Shown piece by piece: positions 1 through 5,384 of a DNA stretch of 6,248 nucleotides. This DNA comes from Steroidobacteraceae bacterium (GTDB lineage Bacteria > Pseudomonadota > Gammaproteobacteria > Steroidobacterales > Steroidobacteraceae). Positions within the stretch are counted from its first letter, which is position 1. The number at the start of each line of letters is the position of its first letter. Under the pieces are notes generated by a model, which searched no databases, was not told the DNA's origin, and saw only the letters and a program-made list of their open reading frames with translations. The stretch is taken from NCBI GenBank assembly GCA_025927665.1, contig JAICKZ010000195.1, positions 1 to 6,248 of the forward strand, written 5' to 3'. The translations under genes were made by a program, and so were the position numbers.

Positions 1-1
1 G

Positions 2-274
2 CTAACCGACCAAGTACTATTCGGCGACATATGGAAACGAACCGAGCTAACGAAACGAGATCGCAGTCTTATTACAGTCGCGGCATTGGTCGCGATGTAT
101 CGGTTGGAGCAGTTACCGTTCCATCTCAATTATGCACTTGAGAATGGATTGACCAAGGAGGAGTTGGTTGAAGTTATTACACATCTTGCGTTTTATTCTG
201 GATGGCCAACCGCCGCTTCGGCAATTACGTTGCTGAAAGCAACTATACGTCACGATGAATCATCCAATCGATAG
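2..274 (+). CDS. Carboxymuconolactone decarboxylase (CMD) family protein, 3' part
   Basis: The reading frame is open from base 2 and gives 90 residues before the TAG stop; the true start lies upstream of the window, so the ATG at 86 is internal. The sequence shows the usual CMD-family order: a basic RDRSLITVAALVA helix (about residues 19-31 of the visible part), then EQLPFHL, the turn ALENGLTKEEL, and the closing EVITHLAFYSGWP helix followed by an alanine-rich tail. Family members are small all-helical proteins; some decarboxylate 4-carboxymuconolactone in aromatic catabolism, but many neighbours of tautomerase and cupin genes have unknown substrates. No AhpD-type CXXC is present in the visible part, so a peroxidase role is unlikely. 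It lies 38 bases upstream of the tautomerase gene in the same direction, suggesting cotranscription. Family assignment is firm, substrate unknown. Confidence 0.9.
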   Translation, partial: LTDQVLFGDIWKRTELTKRDRSLITVAALVAMYRLEQLPFHLNYALENGLTKEELVEVITHLAFYSGWPTAASAITLLKATIRHDESSNR

Positions 275-312
275 ACATAAAGTTATCAATTAATTTCAGG
301 AGCTATCCAGCC

Positions 313-711
313 ATGCCATATGCTCGAATCTCACTTGCCAAGGGTAAGTCTCCAGAATACCTCCGCACGTTGTCCGACAATTTGCATCGCGCATTGGTAG
401 AAACTTTTGAAGTCCCAGAGAAGGATCGTTTTCAGATCTTTCACCAACTTGCAGCAGAGGAATTTGTATTTGATCGAGATTATTTGTGCGGTCCGCGAAG
501 TGATGACTTCGTGCTCATTGCGATTACCGCAGGTAAACCTCGAGATACTCGAACAAAGCAAACTTTTTTCCAACGACTCGTTGAGTTGCTGGAAATCTCG
601 CCGGGCATTCGTCGTCAAGATGTCATGGTAGTCATTAACACAACCCAAGCCGATGAATGGTCTTTTGGTAATGGTATCGCGACCATGGTCGCCGATGCTT
701 CACCTACATGA
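313..711 (+). CDS. Tautomerase family protein (Tautomerase_2 type)
   Basis: This is a 132-residue protein with no signal peptide, so cytoplasmic. Proline directly follows the initiator methionine (MPYARISL), which after methionine removal gives the N-terminal proline used as catalytic base in the 4-oxalocrotonate tautomerase superfamily. Other family signatures are RGK-like KGKSPEYLRTLSDNLHRALVETFEVPEKDRFQ split over residues 10-41, a YLCGPRSDDFVLI strand near 58-69, and the C-terminal DEWSFGNGIA near 114-123. The length fits the long, fused-type Tautomerase_2 group rather than the roughly 60-residue 4-OT monomers. The start is supported by AGGAG at 298-302, ten bases upstream of the ATG. It sits between the CMD-family gene and the cupin gene; the shared direction and short gaps suggest one operon. 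Substrate is not determinable. Confidence 0.9.
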   Translation: MPYARISLAKGKSPEYLRTLSDNLHRALVETFEVPEKDRFQIFHQLAAEEFVFDRDYLCGPRSDDFVLIAITAGKPRDTRTKQTFFQRLVELLEISPGIRRQDVMVVINTTQADEWSFGNGIATMVADASPT

Positions 712-767
712 GAAGAACATGATGAAGCGAAACAAAATTAATTGCTTCTATCAATGATCGAGTTCAA

Positions 768-773
768 CAGGAG
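768..773 (+). promoter_or_regulatory. Ribosome binding site deciding the cupin start
   Basis: CAGGAG lies seven bases before the ATG at 781. The frame is also open upstream to a TTG at 742, but that start has no Shine-Dalgarno sequence and would put 13 polar residues ahead of the signal peptide. The ATG at 781 is therefore preferred. Confidence 0.75.
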
Positions 774-780
774 CACTATC

Positions 781-1197
781 ATGCAAACCCATCGAGTTCT
801 TTTGACTTTGATTTTTGTTTGCAGTCTTGCCGTAGGGGAAGAATCAACGCATATCAATGCTCCGATTATAATGCGCAAGGATGTTTTGACAGCGACCATT
901 GATCCAGAGAAATCGGTTGCCACAGTTGAAATCAAGCAAATCACTCTAGGCCCAAAGCAAAACGCACCGTTGCATCTTCACCCTTGTCCTGTTGTAGGTG
1001 TGATTGTCGAAGGAGCGATCAAATTTCAAATTGAAGGCCAGGCTGTTCAGCATCTCAAAGCGGGTGATGCATTTTATGAACCTGCAAACGTGCATATTAC
1101 CCATTTTGACAATGAAGGCGATACGCCGGTGATTTTTTCCGCATTCTATTTTTTGGGTAAGAACGAACATGAACTTATTCGCATACTCCCCAATTGA
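781..1197 (+). CDS. Exported cupin-domain protein
   Basis: The protein has 138 residues. Residues 1-19 form a signal peptide: basic start (QTHR), hydrophobic LLTLIFVCSLA, probable cleavage after AVG before EES, so it should act in the periplasm. Residues 45-125 form a single cupin beta-barrel. The first metal-binding motif is seen as HLHPCPVVGVIVEG, with H65 and H67 but no glutamate at the usual following position, and the second as GDAFYEP...HITHFDN around residues 95-111. The closing FYFLGKNEHELIRIL is typical of small HPCPVVG-type cupins. Such stand-alone cupins commonly bind a divalent metal; catalytic activity cannot be inferred. It follows the tautomerase gene by 69 bases in the same direction. 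Cupins often accompany CMD-family and tautomerase genes, consistent with one operon. Confidence 0.88.
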   Translation: MQTHRVLLTLIFVCSLAVGEESTHINAPIIMRKDVLTATIDPEKSVATVEIKQITLGPKQNAPLHLHPCPVVGVIVEGAIKFQIEGQAVQHLKAGDAFYEPANVHITHFDNEGDTPVIFSAFYFLGKNEHELIRILPN

Positions 1198-1330
1198 GAG
1201 TAAATCTCTAGAGTATTGCTGAAGATAATCATGACATGCATGAATTGATCATTCTTTACAGCAGTTATTGGAGAATGCAAAAGAACTTGGGGATGAAGTG
1301 ACTAACGCGGCAATTAGTTCTCTGACTTCT

Positions 1331-1408
1331 GCCCATGCTGAGTTTGTCGAAGCATTCTTTTACCTGAGTAAAATCTTCGTCCTTCGATGGATTCAGGATG
1401 AATGGGGC
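1331..1408. repeat. Decayed copy of dispersed long-hairpin repeat
   Basis: The left arm, GCTGAGTTTGTCGAAGCA at 1337-1354, and the right arm, CCTTCGATGGATTCAGGATG at 1381-1400, are imperfect inverted copies of each other; the pairing extends outwards to GCCCAT and ATGGGGC. The arms match the GAGCTTGTCGA / CCTTCGACAAGCTC arms of the repeats at 4838-5060, but with several substitutions and a different loop. It is therefore an older third member of the same family. GAGCTTGTCGAAGG-type hairpins occur widely in proteobacterial genomes between genes. Confidence 0.65.
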
Positions 1409-1511
1409 TCATGGCGAATGATGTTGTTGTCTGCCTGGTTAATAATCAATCATTCGATTCAGCCATTGAGACGGAACTGAGTACATTCCGAATTTTAATA
1501 ACTTCAAAGTA

Positions 1512-1555
1512 GTGCTATTAGTTAATAGGTATCGTTATCCATAATAACGTAGCAC
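1512..1555. repeat. Nested dyad cluster upstream of first heme-protein gene
   Basis: Three perfect six-base inverted repeats fall in 44 bases: an outer pair GTGCTA (1512-1517) and TAGCAC (1550-1555), an inner pair CTATTA (1515-1520) and TAATAG (1523-1528), and an inner pair CGTTAT (1533-1538) and ATAACG (1544-1549) with a five-base loop. As RNA this could fold as a three-way junction; as DNA it could be an operator. It ends 61 bases before the ATG at 1617. No function is shown by the sequence. Confidence 0.4.
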
Positions 1556-1616
1556 AAACAATGACAGGTGGATCAATCGCCACATAATAATTTAAGTATT
1601 TTAGAGGTTTTGCATC

Positions 1617-3053
1617 ATGCAAAAAATAATATATAGATTGATGTTGATAGTTCTTTCAATAATTTCTTTGAAGGCCAATGCAGAAACGCTTGCGCAATAC
1701 GTACAGGAGTGCGCAACCCAAGTGGGCTTTGATCCCAACGAGCTACCTGCACTGAACTGTAATGATGGAATTAAGTTTGCAGATCTGAATAATATACAGA
1801 CTCCCGTAAATGATTATCTTGTGCATACGAGCTTCGCCGGTTCGTTCAATAGAATTGATGTAGTTGCTGCCTGCCGTTGGCTTACAGGAATTAGTCAAGG
1901 TCGATTTGCAGCGGCGGTGAGTGTTGAGATGCTCATTCATAGCAAAGCGAATGGCAGCACTTGCTTTTTTGCGGCAAAACCACAACCTACTATTACTGCG
2001 CCAGATGGTACTGTGTTTTCTGGTGCAAATGAGCCGCTTGGTGGTTTGGTGTCAACCAGCATTGTTTCGCCTCAGGACCCTAATGCATCCAGCTACTGGA
2101 TGCAACCTACAGACTTAAACAGTGCTGCATTTAATATTGCTCCGTTTTCTAAGACTCCGTTACGATGTGTTGGTTGTCATGTGGCTGGACCTTATATTGC
2201 GTCGCCTCGTATTGCCCCAATGTTGGGAATCTTTGGTTTACTCAATGACGGGCATGACACCTTCGCAACTCGGTATCACGCAGTGGGGAGTTTCGTATCA
2301 GGATCTGCGTTCAGTTCATGGGACACCATCGTATCCCAAAACAATAGCCCCGGTATTCCTGCCTGCAACGGATGTCACTCAATTGGATCCAACTCAACAG
2401 CCAGCACTATTTACGGTACTCAACTCGGATTTCCCGTAATACCGAGTCTTTTAAGCGATATACAAAGTATTAATGCTGCAGGTGTCATGCCCGCTGATGC
2501 CTCTCCTACCAGTGATTATCGATGGGTGAACATGAGTACGCCCATCCCTTTGGATGATAATGGTGAGTATGAATTCCTCGATAATCTGCACCTAAAGTAT
2601 CCAAGGTTCTACTGCAGTAATCCCTCCTTCGTTCAAGCGCATGTGGTTGGTAGCAATTTAATATTTAATAATCATCAGCTAGAGAACTTGCACTACTTCA
2701 ATTTGCAGGATGGCCTTGTATGTCTTAATGCTGAGCAGCCCAATGGAGAACAGTGCCCTGATTACCAAACTCGCTATCTATGTGATGGCACGTGGACAGA
2801 TTGGAGCAATCGAGATCGACCGACGGCATCAGGTGATTGGGAGCCTCGTCGCGGCTTTCCCGGCCTATGCGCATCGCCTACCGCAATACAAGCTCGACAC
2901 GATATAAGTATTACTTCAACTCCTGTTTGGGCTGTGGTGAATGGACCTAATGATCGATTGGCTGAATTCGATACCAATGGTTTGGCTTGCAATAATTGGG
3001 AACAAAGTAGTGGTAGATGTTCAGACTATGTCGTTCGATTCATTTGTGAATAA
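1617..3053 (+). CDS. Secreted diheme-cytochrome-like protein with two WxxW-like domains (copy 1)
   Basis: This protein has 478 residues. Residues 1-22 are a signal peptide ending in ANA before ETL, so export through Sec is expected. Residues 23-175 contain four cysteines (32, 48, 86, 116) shared with copy 2 and match no domain I can name. CVGCH (184-188) and CNGCH (250-254) are canonical c-type heme motifs. VMPADASP near 290-297 could supply a methionine ligand to heme 2. Residues 302-389 and 393-477 are two related domains with the pattern W-x-x-[WM], [GD]-[DE]-[WY]-E, C-x-x-P, GL-x-C-x-N, C-x-DY-x-x-R-[YF]-x-C, resembling the WxxW domain of mucins and CILP. The start is supported by AGAGG at 1603-1607. 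Its paralogue lies 204 bases downstream. A periplasmic or extracellular redox role is inferred; the reaction is unknown. Confidence 0.85.
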   Translation: MQKIIYRLMLIVLSIISLKANAETLAQYVQECATQVGFDPNELPALNCNDGIKFADLNNIQTPVNDYLVHTSFAGSFNRIDVVAACRWLTGISQGRFAAAVSVEMLIHSKANGSTCFFAAKPQPTITAPDGTVFSGANEPLGGLVSTSIVSPQDPNASSYWMQPTDLNSAAFNIAPFSKTPLRCVGCHVAGPYIASPRIAPMLGIFGLLNDGHDTFATRYHAVGSFVSGSAFSSWDTIVSQNNSPGIPACNGCHSIGSNSTASTIYGTQLGFPVIPSLLSDIQSINAAGVMPADASPTSDYRWVNMSTPIPLDDNGEYEFLDNLHLKYPRFYCSNPSFVQAHVVGSNLIFNNHQLENLHYFNLQDGLVCLNAEQPNGEQCPDYQTRYLCDGTWTDWSNRDRPTASGDWEPRRGFPGLCASPTAIQARHDISITSTPVWAVVNGPNDRLAEFDTNGLACNNWEQSSGRCSDYVVRFICE

Positions 3054-3068
3054 TAAATCCTCAATAGG

Positions 3069-3086
3069 CTCGCCACGGATGGCGAG
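3069..3086 (+). terminator. Conserved 3' hairpin after copy 1
   Basis: CTCGCCA (3069-3075) and TGGCGAG (3080-3086) form a perfect seven-base-pair stem with loop CGGA, starting 15 bases after the stop codon. No run of T follows, so it is not a canonical rho-independent terminator; it may instead stabilise the 3' end of the transcript. The same element follows copy 2. Confidence 0.45.
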
Positions 3087-3196
3087 TGCAAAATCCGCTC
3101 CGTATTCATGTATATAACAATTCATCTTTGTGGATGTTTCGAAAGAGTTTTGCTAACAAAGTCGCTAAACAATGACTTGATCCAAATACATTCAAA

Positions 3197-3241
3197 GCCC
3201 CAGTTGGGCACGAATAGATGTCGCTAACTTTAATAGTGCCC
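3197..3241 (+). promoter_or_regulatory. Two competing stems in the leader of copy 2
   Basis: GGGCAC (3206-3211) can pair either with GCCC just upstream (3197-3200, five-base loop) or with GTGCCC (3236-3241) just before the ribosome binding site GGAG at 3243-3246. The two pairings exclude each other, and the second can extend by CCA-TGG into the ribosome binding site with a small bulge. This is a possible translational switch only if the region is transcribed as a leader; the stems are short and could be chance. Confidence 0.25.
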
Positions 3242-3257
3242 TGGAGAACTTCGCACC

Positions 3258-4709
3258 ATGTTAAAAATGATATGTCGATTAACAGCAATGGCACTGGTCA
3301 TCATTACCTTAGATTGCAATGCCGAAACGCTTGCCAGTTATGCACAAGCCTGTGCAAGTGAGTTGGGATTTGATCCCAGTCAGATACCGATACTCAATTG
3401 TAACAATGGAATTCGGTTTGCGACTGGTGGTCCCTTAAATGATTATGTTGGCCACGAAAGCTTCTATGGTATTAATCGCGACAGTATTGATCTGGTATTT
3501 GCCTGCCGCTGGATGGATAAAAACACGCCTTCTACAACGGCGGTGAGTGTGGAAATGCTCATTCATAACAAGACAAGTGGTAATACCTGTTTTTTTGCTG
3601 CAAAGGATTCAAGCAATAACAGGGTAATTTCAGCGTCTGGCGCCATCGTTTCCACTGAGATTGTTTCACCCTATGATGCAAACGCAGCTAGCTATTGGAT
3701 GCAGCCTATCGATTTAAATAATAGAACATTTGTTGTTCAGAATGTAAGCCCTAATCCTCGCTTGCAGTGCGTCGGTTGTCATGTGGCTGGGCCTTATATT
3801 GCTTCTCCTAGAATTGCCCCTTTTTTGGCGCAGTTTGGTTTACTCAATGATGGCCATGATACGTTGGCAAACCCGTCGATGCGACGGTACCATGCAGTGG
3901 GAAGCAACCGATCATTTAGTGCTTTTTGGGGTTGGGATACCATCGTAGCCAATAACAATGTACCCAGTGTCGTAATTAATAACAATCCCAGTAGCAGTAT
4001 CTGTGCAAATGGATGCCACTCAATTGGATTGAAGTCTACAGCCAGTGGTATTTCTGATGATCAAAGGGGATTTTCTGTAATACCAAGTCTTCAAGAGGAT
4101 ATAAGCGACATCGCTGATGCTCACGTCATGCCAGCCAATGCCTCTCCTACCAGTGATTATAGATGGGTGAATATGAGCACGCCTTTTCTCCTTGGTGATG
4201 GTGGCGAGTATGAAATGCTCGGTGATCTGCAACAACTGTATCCAAATTTCTTTTGTAGCAATCCTTCACGCATTGAGGCGCACGTTGTTGGTAGCGATCG
4301 AGTATTTAGCAACGTTCAGGGATCAGATACGTTTCACTATTTCAATTTGCAGGATGGGCTTGTATGCCTTAATGCTGATCAGCCCAATGGAAAACAATGT
4401 GAGGATTACCAAACTCGTTACTTATGTGATGGCACCTGGACAGATTGGAGCAGTCGTGATCGACCGACGGCATCCGGTGACTGGGAGCCTCGTCGCGGTT
4501 TTCCTGGTCTATGCGAATCACCTACAGCGATACAAGCTGGATACAACCTAAATATAGATATAGGTATTTTCCAATTATCCATTCCGATTACGTTGAACGG
4601 ACCTAACGATCGATTGGCCGAATTTGATTCTAATGGCTTGGCTTGTAATAACTGGGAACAGGATAGTGGCAGATGTTCAGACTATGTCGCTCGCTTCATT
4701 TGCGAATAA
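3258..4709 (+). CDS. Secreted diheme-cytochrome-like protein with two WxxW-like domains (copy 2)
   Basis: This paralogue of the preceding gene has 483 residues. The signal peptide ends at CNA (20-22) before ETL; C20 does not sit in a good lipobox, so ordinary signal peptidase I cleavage is favoured. N-terminal cysteines are at 32, 48, 83 and 111. Heme motif 1 is CVGCH (171-175). The second motif reads C249-A-N-G-C253-H254, which is CX3CH rather than the CX2CH of copy 1; the bases at 4002-4019 confirm this. VMPANASP (290-297) is kept. WxxW-like domain 1 covers 302-390, with W303 and M306 where two tryptophans are expected; domain 2 covers 394-482, with W395 and W398 plus cysteines 419, 463, 473 and 482. 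GGAG at 3243-3246 supports the ATG. The 204-base gap from copy 1 leaves room for its own promoter, though none is evident. Confidence 0.85.
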   Translation: MLKMICRLTAMALVIITLDCNAETLASYAQACASELGFDPSQIPILNCNNGIRFATGGPLNDYVGHESFYGINRDSIDLVFACRWMDKNTPSTTAVSVEMLIHNKTSGNTCFFAAKDSSNNRVISASGAIVSTEIVSPYDANAASYWMQPIDLNNRTFVVQNVSPNPRLQCVGCHVAGPYIASPRIAPFLAQFGLLNDGHDTLANPSMRRYHAVGSNRSFSAFWGWDTIVANNNVPSVVINNNPSSSICANGCHSIGLKSTASGISDDQRGFSVIPSLQEDISDIADAHVMPANASPTSDYRWVNMSTPFLLGDGGEYEMLGDLQQLYPNFFCSNPSRIEAHVVGSDRVFSNVQGSDTFHYFNLQDGLVCLNADQPNGKQCEDYQTRYLCDGTWTDWSSRDRPTASGDWEPRRGFPGLCESPTAIQAGYNLNIDIGIFQLSIPITLNGPNDRLAEFDSNGLACNNWEQDSGRCSDYVARFICE

Positions 4710-4724
4710 TAAATTCTCAATAGA

Positions 4725-4742
4725 CTCGCCATGGATAGCGAG
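4725..4742 (+). terminator. Conserved 3' hairpin after copy 2
   Basis: CTCGCCA (4725-4731) and TAGCGAG (4736-4742) form a stem with one internal C-A mismatch and loop TGGA, 15 bases after the stop. It is the duplicated counterpart of the hairpin at 3069-3086, slightly decayed, and likewise lacks a T run. Confidence 0.4.
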
Positions 4743-4759
4743 TGCACTTTAGTTGTAAT

Positions 4760-4798
4760 GAATGACAAAGACGCAATGCATCTCAACAGTTGTCATTC
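4760..4798. repeat. Nine-base inverted repeat, possible eroded repeat module
   Basis: GAATGACAA (4760-4768) and TTGTCATTC (4790-4798) are perfect inverted copies separated by 21 bases. The right arm continues as TTCTCGCATAGGTG, which resembles the GTCATTCCCGCGAAGGCGGG repeat common in proteobacterial spacers. It may be a decayed, opposite-facing copy of the module that ends the units at 4838-5060. Confidence 0.35.
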
Positions 4799-4837
4799 TC
4801 GCATAGGTGCCTGTTTCGTCAAACAGAGTCAGCTATT

Positions 4838-4948
4838 ACCGTTCATGTGAGCTTGTCGAGCTATTCATTAGTTATTTCAATGAACCCTTCGACAAGCTCA
4901 GGGTAAACGGAATTATTATTACTGGATTCCCATCTTCACGAGGTTGTT
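4838..4948. repeat. Composite hairpin repeat, unit A
   Basis: The unit begins ACCGTTCATGTGAGCTTGTC and its arms at 4839-4860 and 4888-4910 are inverted copies, joined by a loop that itself contains the inverted pair TTCATT (4864-4869) and AATGAA (4879-4884). After AATTATTATTACTGGA comes TTCCCATCTTCACGAGG, resembling a second dispersed repeat family (TTCCCGCCTTCGCGGG). Unit B follows directly, with a period of 111 bases. Confidence 0.8.
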
Positions 4949-5060
4949 ACCGTTCATGGTGAGCCTATCGAACCATTCATTAATTATTTCAATGAACCCT
5001 TCGACAAGCCTAGGGTGAGCGGAATTATATTACTGGGCCCCATCTTCACTGGGATGACTT
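4949..5060. repeat. Composite hairpin repeat, unit B
   Basis: This is the direct repeat of unit A. Its arms are CCGTTCATGGTGAGCCTATC from 4950 and CCTTCGACAAGCCTAGGGTG from 4998, ending in AGCGG at 5022. The loop ATTCATTAATTATTTCAATG is almost the same as in unit A. The tail ACTGGGCCCCATCTTCACTG, running into GGATGACTT, keeps more of the TTCCCGCC...GGGAATGAC-type module than unit A does. The two units differ at scattered positions, so the tandem duplication is not very recent. Confidence 0.8.
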
Positions 5061-5168
5061 TATAAGCACTTCAACGACTATAAGATATAGTGACCTCATC
5101 AACTCTCGATGTAACCTTAAAGCAACTCGCATCACGCGCAATAACGCTAATCTATCGATATGGGAATA

Positions 5169-5211
5169 ATTCATTAATTATTTTAACAAACACAAGGTAA
5201 GCGGAGTCATT
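5169..5211. repeat. Eroded fourth copy of the hairpin repeat
   Basis: ATTCATTAATTATTTTAACA followed by AACACAAGGTAAGCGGAGTC aligns with the loop and right arm of units A and B, but lacks the CCTTCG and the CTCAG parts of the arm. With these deletions it can no longer form the long stem, and it has no left arm. Confidence 0.5.
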
Positions 5212-5227
5212 CATACCAAGCATCGTC

Positions 5228-5278
5228 AGATAACACTTACGACGATATAAATAAGCGCGCCTATGTAAGATGTTATCT
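5228..5278. repeat. Long dyad upstream of the lipid A deacylase gene
   Basis: AGATAACACTTAC (5228-5240) pairs with GTAAG (5265-5269) and TGTTATCT (5271-5278), giving 13 base pairs interrupted only by one unpaired A. A second inverted pair, ATCGTC (5222-5227) and GACGAT (5241-5246), encloses exactly the left arm, so the two folds compete or form a pseudoknot. The element ends 106 bases before the ATG at 5385 and is unrelated to the repeats on its left. It could be an operator, a leader element or a remnant of a small mobile element. Confidence 0.45.
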
Positions 5279-5384
5279 AACCAATTCTGCAACATGGAAT
5301 GAATTAATTCATCATACATGTGTCGCTACTTATTTATCATAAAGAGTGACACCTTTGATAAAGCAATTCTTTCGATATCGTGCG

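Larger units (their letters stand above)
1198..1616 (+). other. Non-coding spacer between cupin and first heme-protein gene
   Basis: There is no convincing gene here. A 70-codon frame opening with TTG at 1268 runs to 1480, but its middle is made by the decayed hairpin repeat at 1331-1408 and its end is low-complexity, so I do not call it. Its first part (about 1244-1327, reading QLLENAKELGDEVTNAA) looks protein-like and could be a gene relic cut by the repeat, though I recognise no family. The spacer also holds the dyad cluster at 1512-1555 and an AT-rich stretch just before the next ribosome binding site. I see no clear rho-independent terminator after the cupin gene. Confidence 0.6.
1603..4746 (+). 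repeat. Tandem gene duplication, two units
   Basis: Unit 1 (about 1603-3090) and unit 2 (about 3243-4746) are homologous along their whole length. Similarity begins at the ribosome binding site (GAGG versus GAGA, then TTGCATCATG versus TCGCACCATG). It continues through the coding region and the double stop TAATAA, and ends after the 3' hairpin at GCGAGTGCA; beyond that point the flanks diverge. The best-conserved stretch by eye encodes the end of the first WxxW-like domain and the start of the second, where only five of about 68 residues differ. The heme-1 region and the 298-305 SDYRWVNM block are also nearly identical, while residues 50-95 and the link between the heme sites vary most, including small insertions and deletions. 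Confidence 0.9.
4743..5384. other. Repeat-rich non-coding spacer
   Basis: No gene is supported on either strand. The first part holds an inverted repeat at 4760-4798, then two composite hairpin repeat units (4838-5060), a plain stretch at 5061-5168 where I see nothing, an eroded repeat (5169-5211) and a long dyad (5228-5278). Further on are a perfect 14-base palindrome ATGAATTAATTCAT at 5299-5312 and a weaker stem pairing GTGTCGC (5320-5326) with GTGACAC (5346-5352). The last three lie within about 160 bases of the lipid A deacylase start and may belong to its control region. Confidence 0.65.

Noticed and set aside
331..648. 105-codon minus-strand ORF opposite the tautomerase
   Set aside because: It is a shadow of a clear family member with no family similarity of its own.
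742..780. TTG start 13 codons upstream for the cupin
   Set aside because: No ribosome binding site, and it would mask an otherwise clean signal peptide; CAGGAG points to the ATG at 781.
1268..1480. 70-codon frame starting with TTG
   Set aside because: It has no ribosome binding site, runs through the decayed hairpin repeat and matches no family I know; at most its first 20-odd codons are a relic.
1608..1624. Perfect dyad TTTTGCATCATGCAAAA across the start codon of copy 1
   Set aside because: The same site in copy 2 (CTTCGCACCATGTTAAAA) has lost the symmetry although the surroundings are homologous, so it is probably chance.
2122..2439. 105-codon alternative-frame ORF inside copy 1, and similar frames inside copy 2
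   Set aside because: They overlap the well-supported paralogous genes, have no ribosome binding site and are not conserved between the two copies.
3258..3323. Lipoprotein signal at C20 of copy 2
   Set aside because: The residues before the cysteine (ITLD) do not form a lipobox, and copy 1 has alanine at the same place within an ANA cleavage site.
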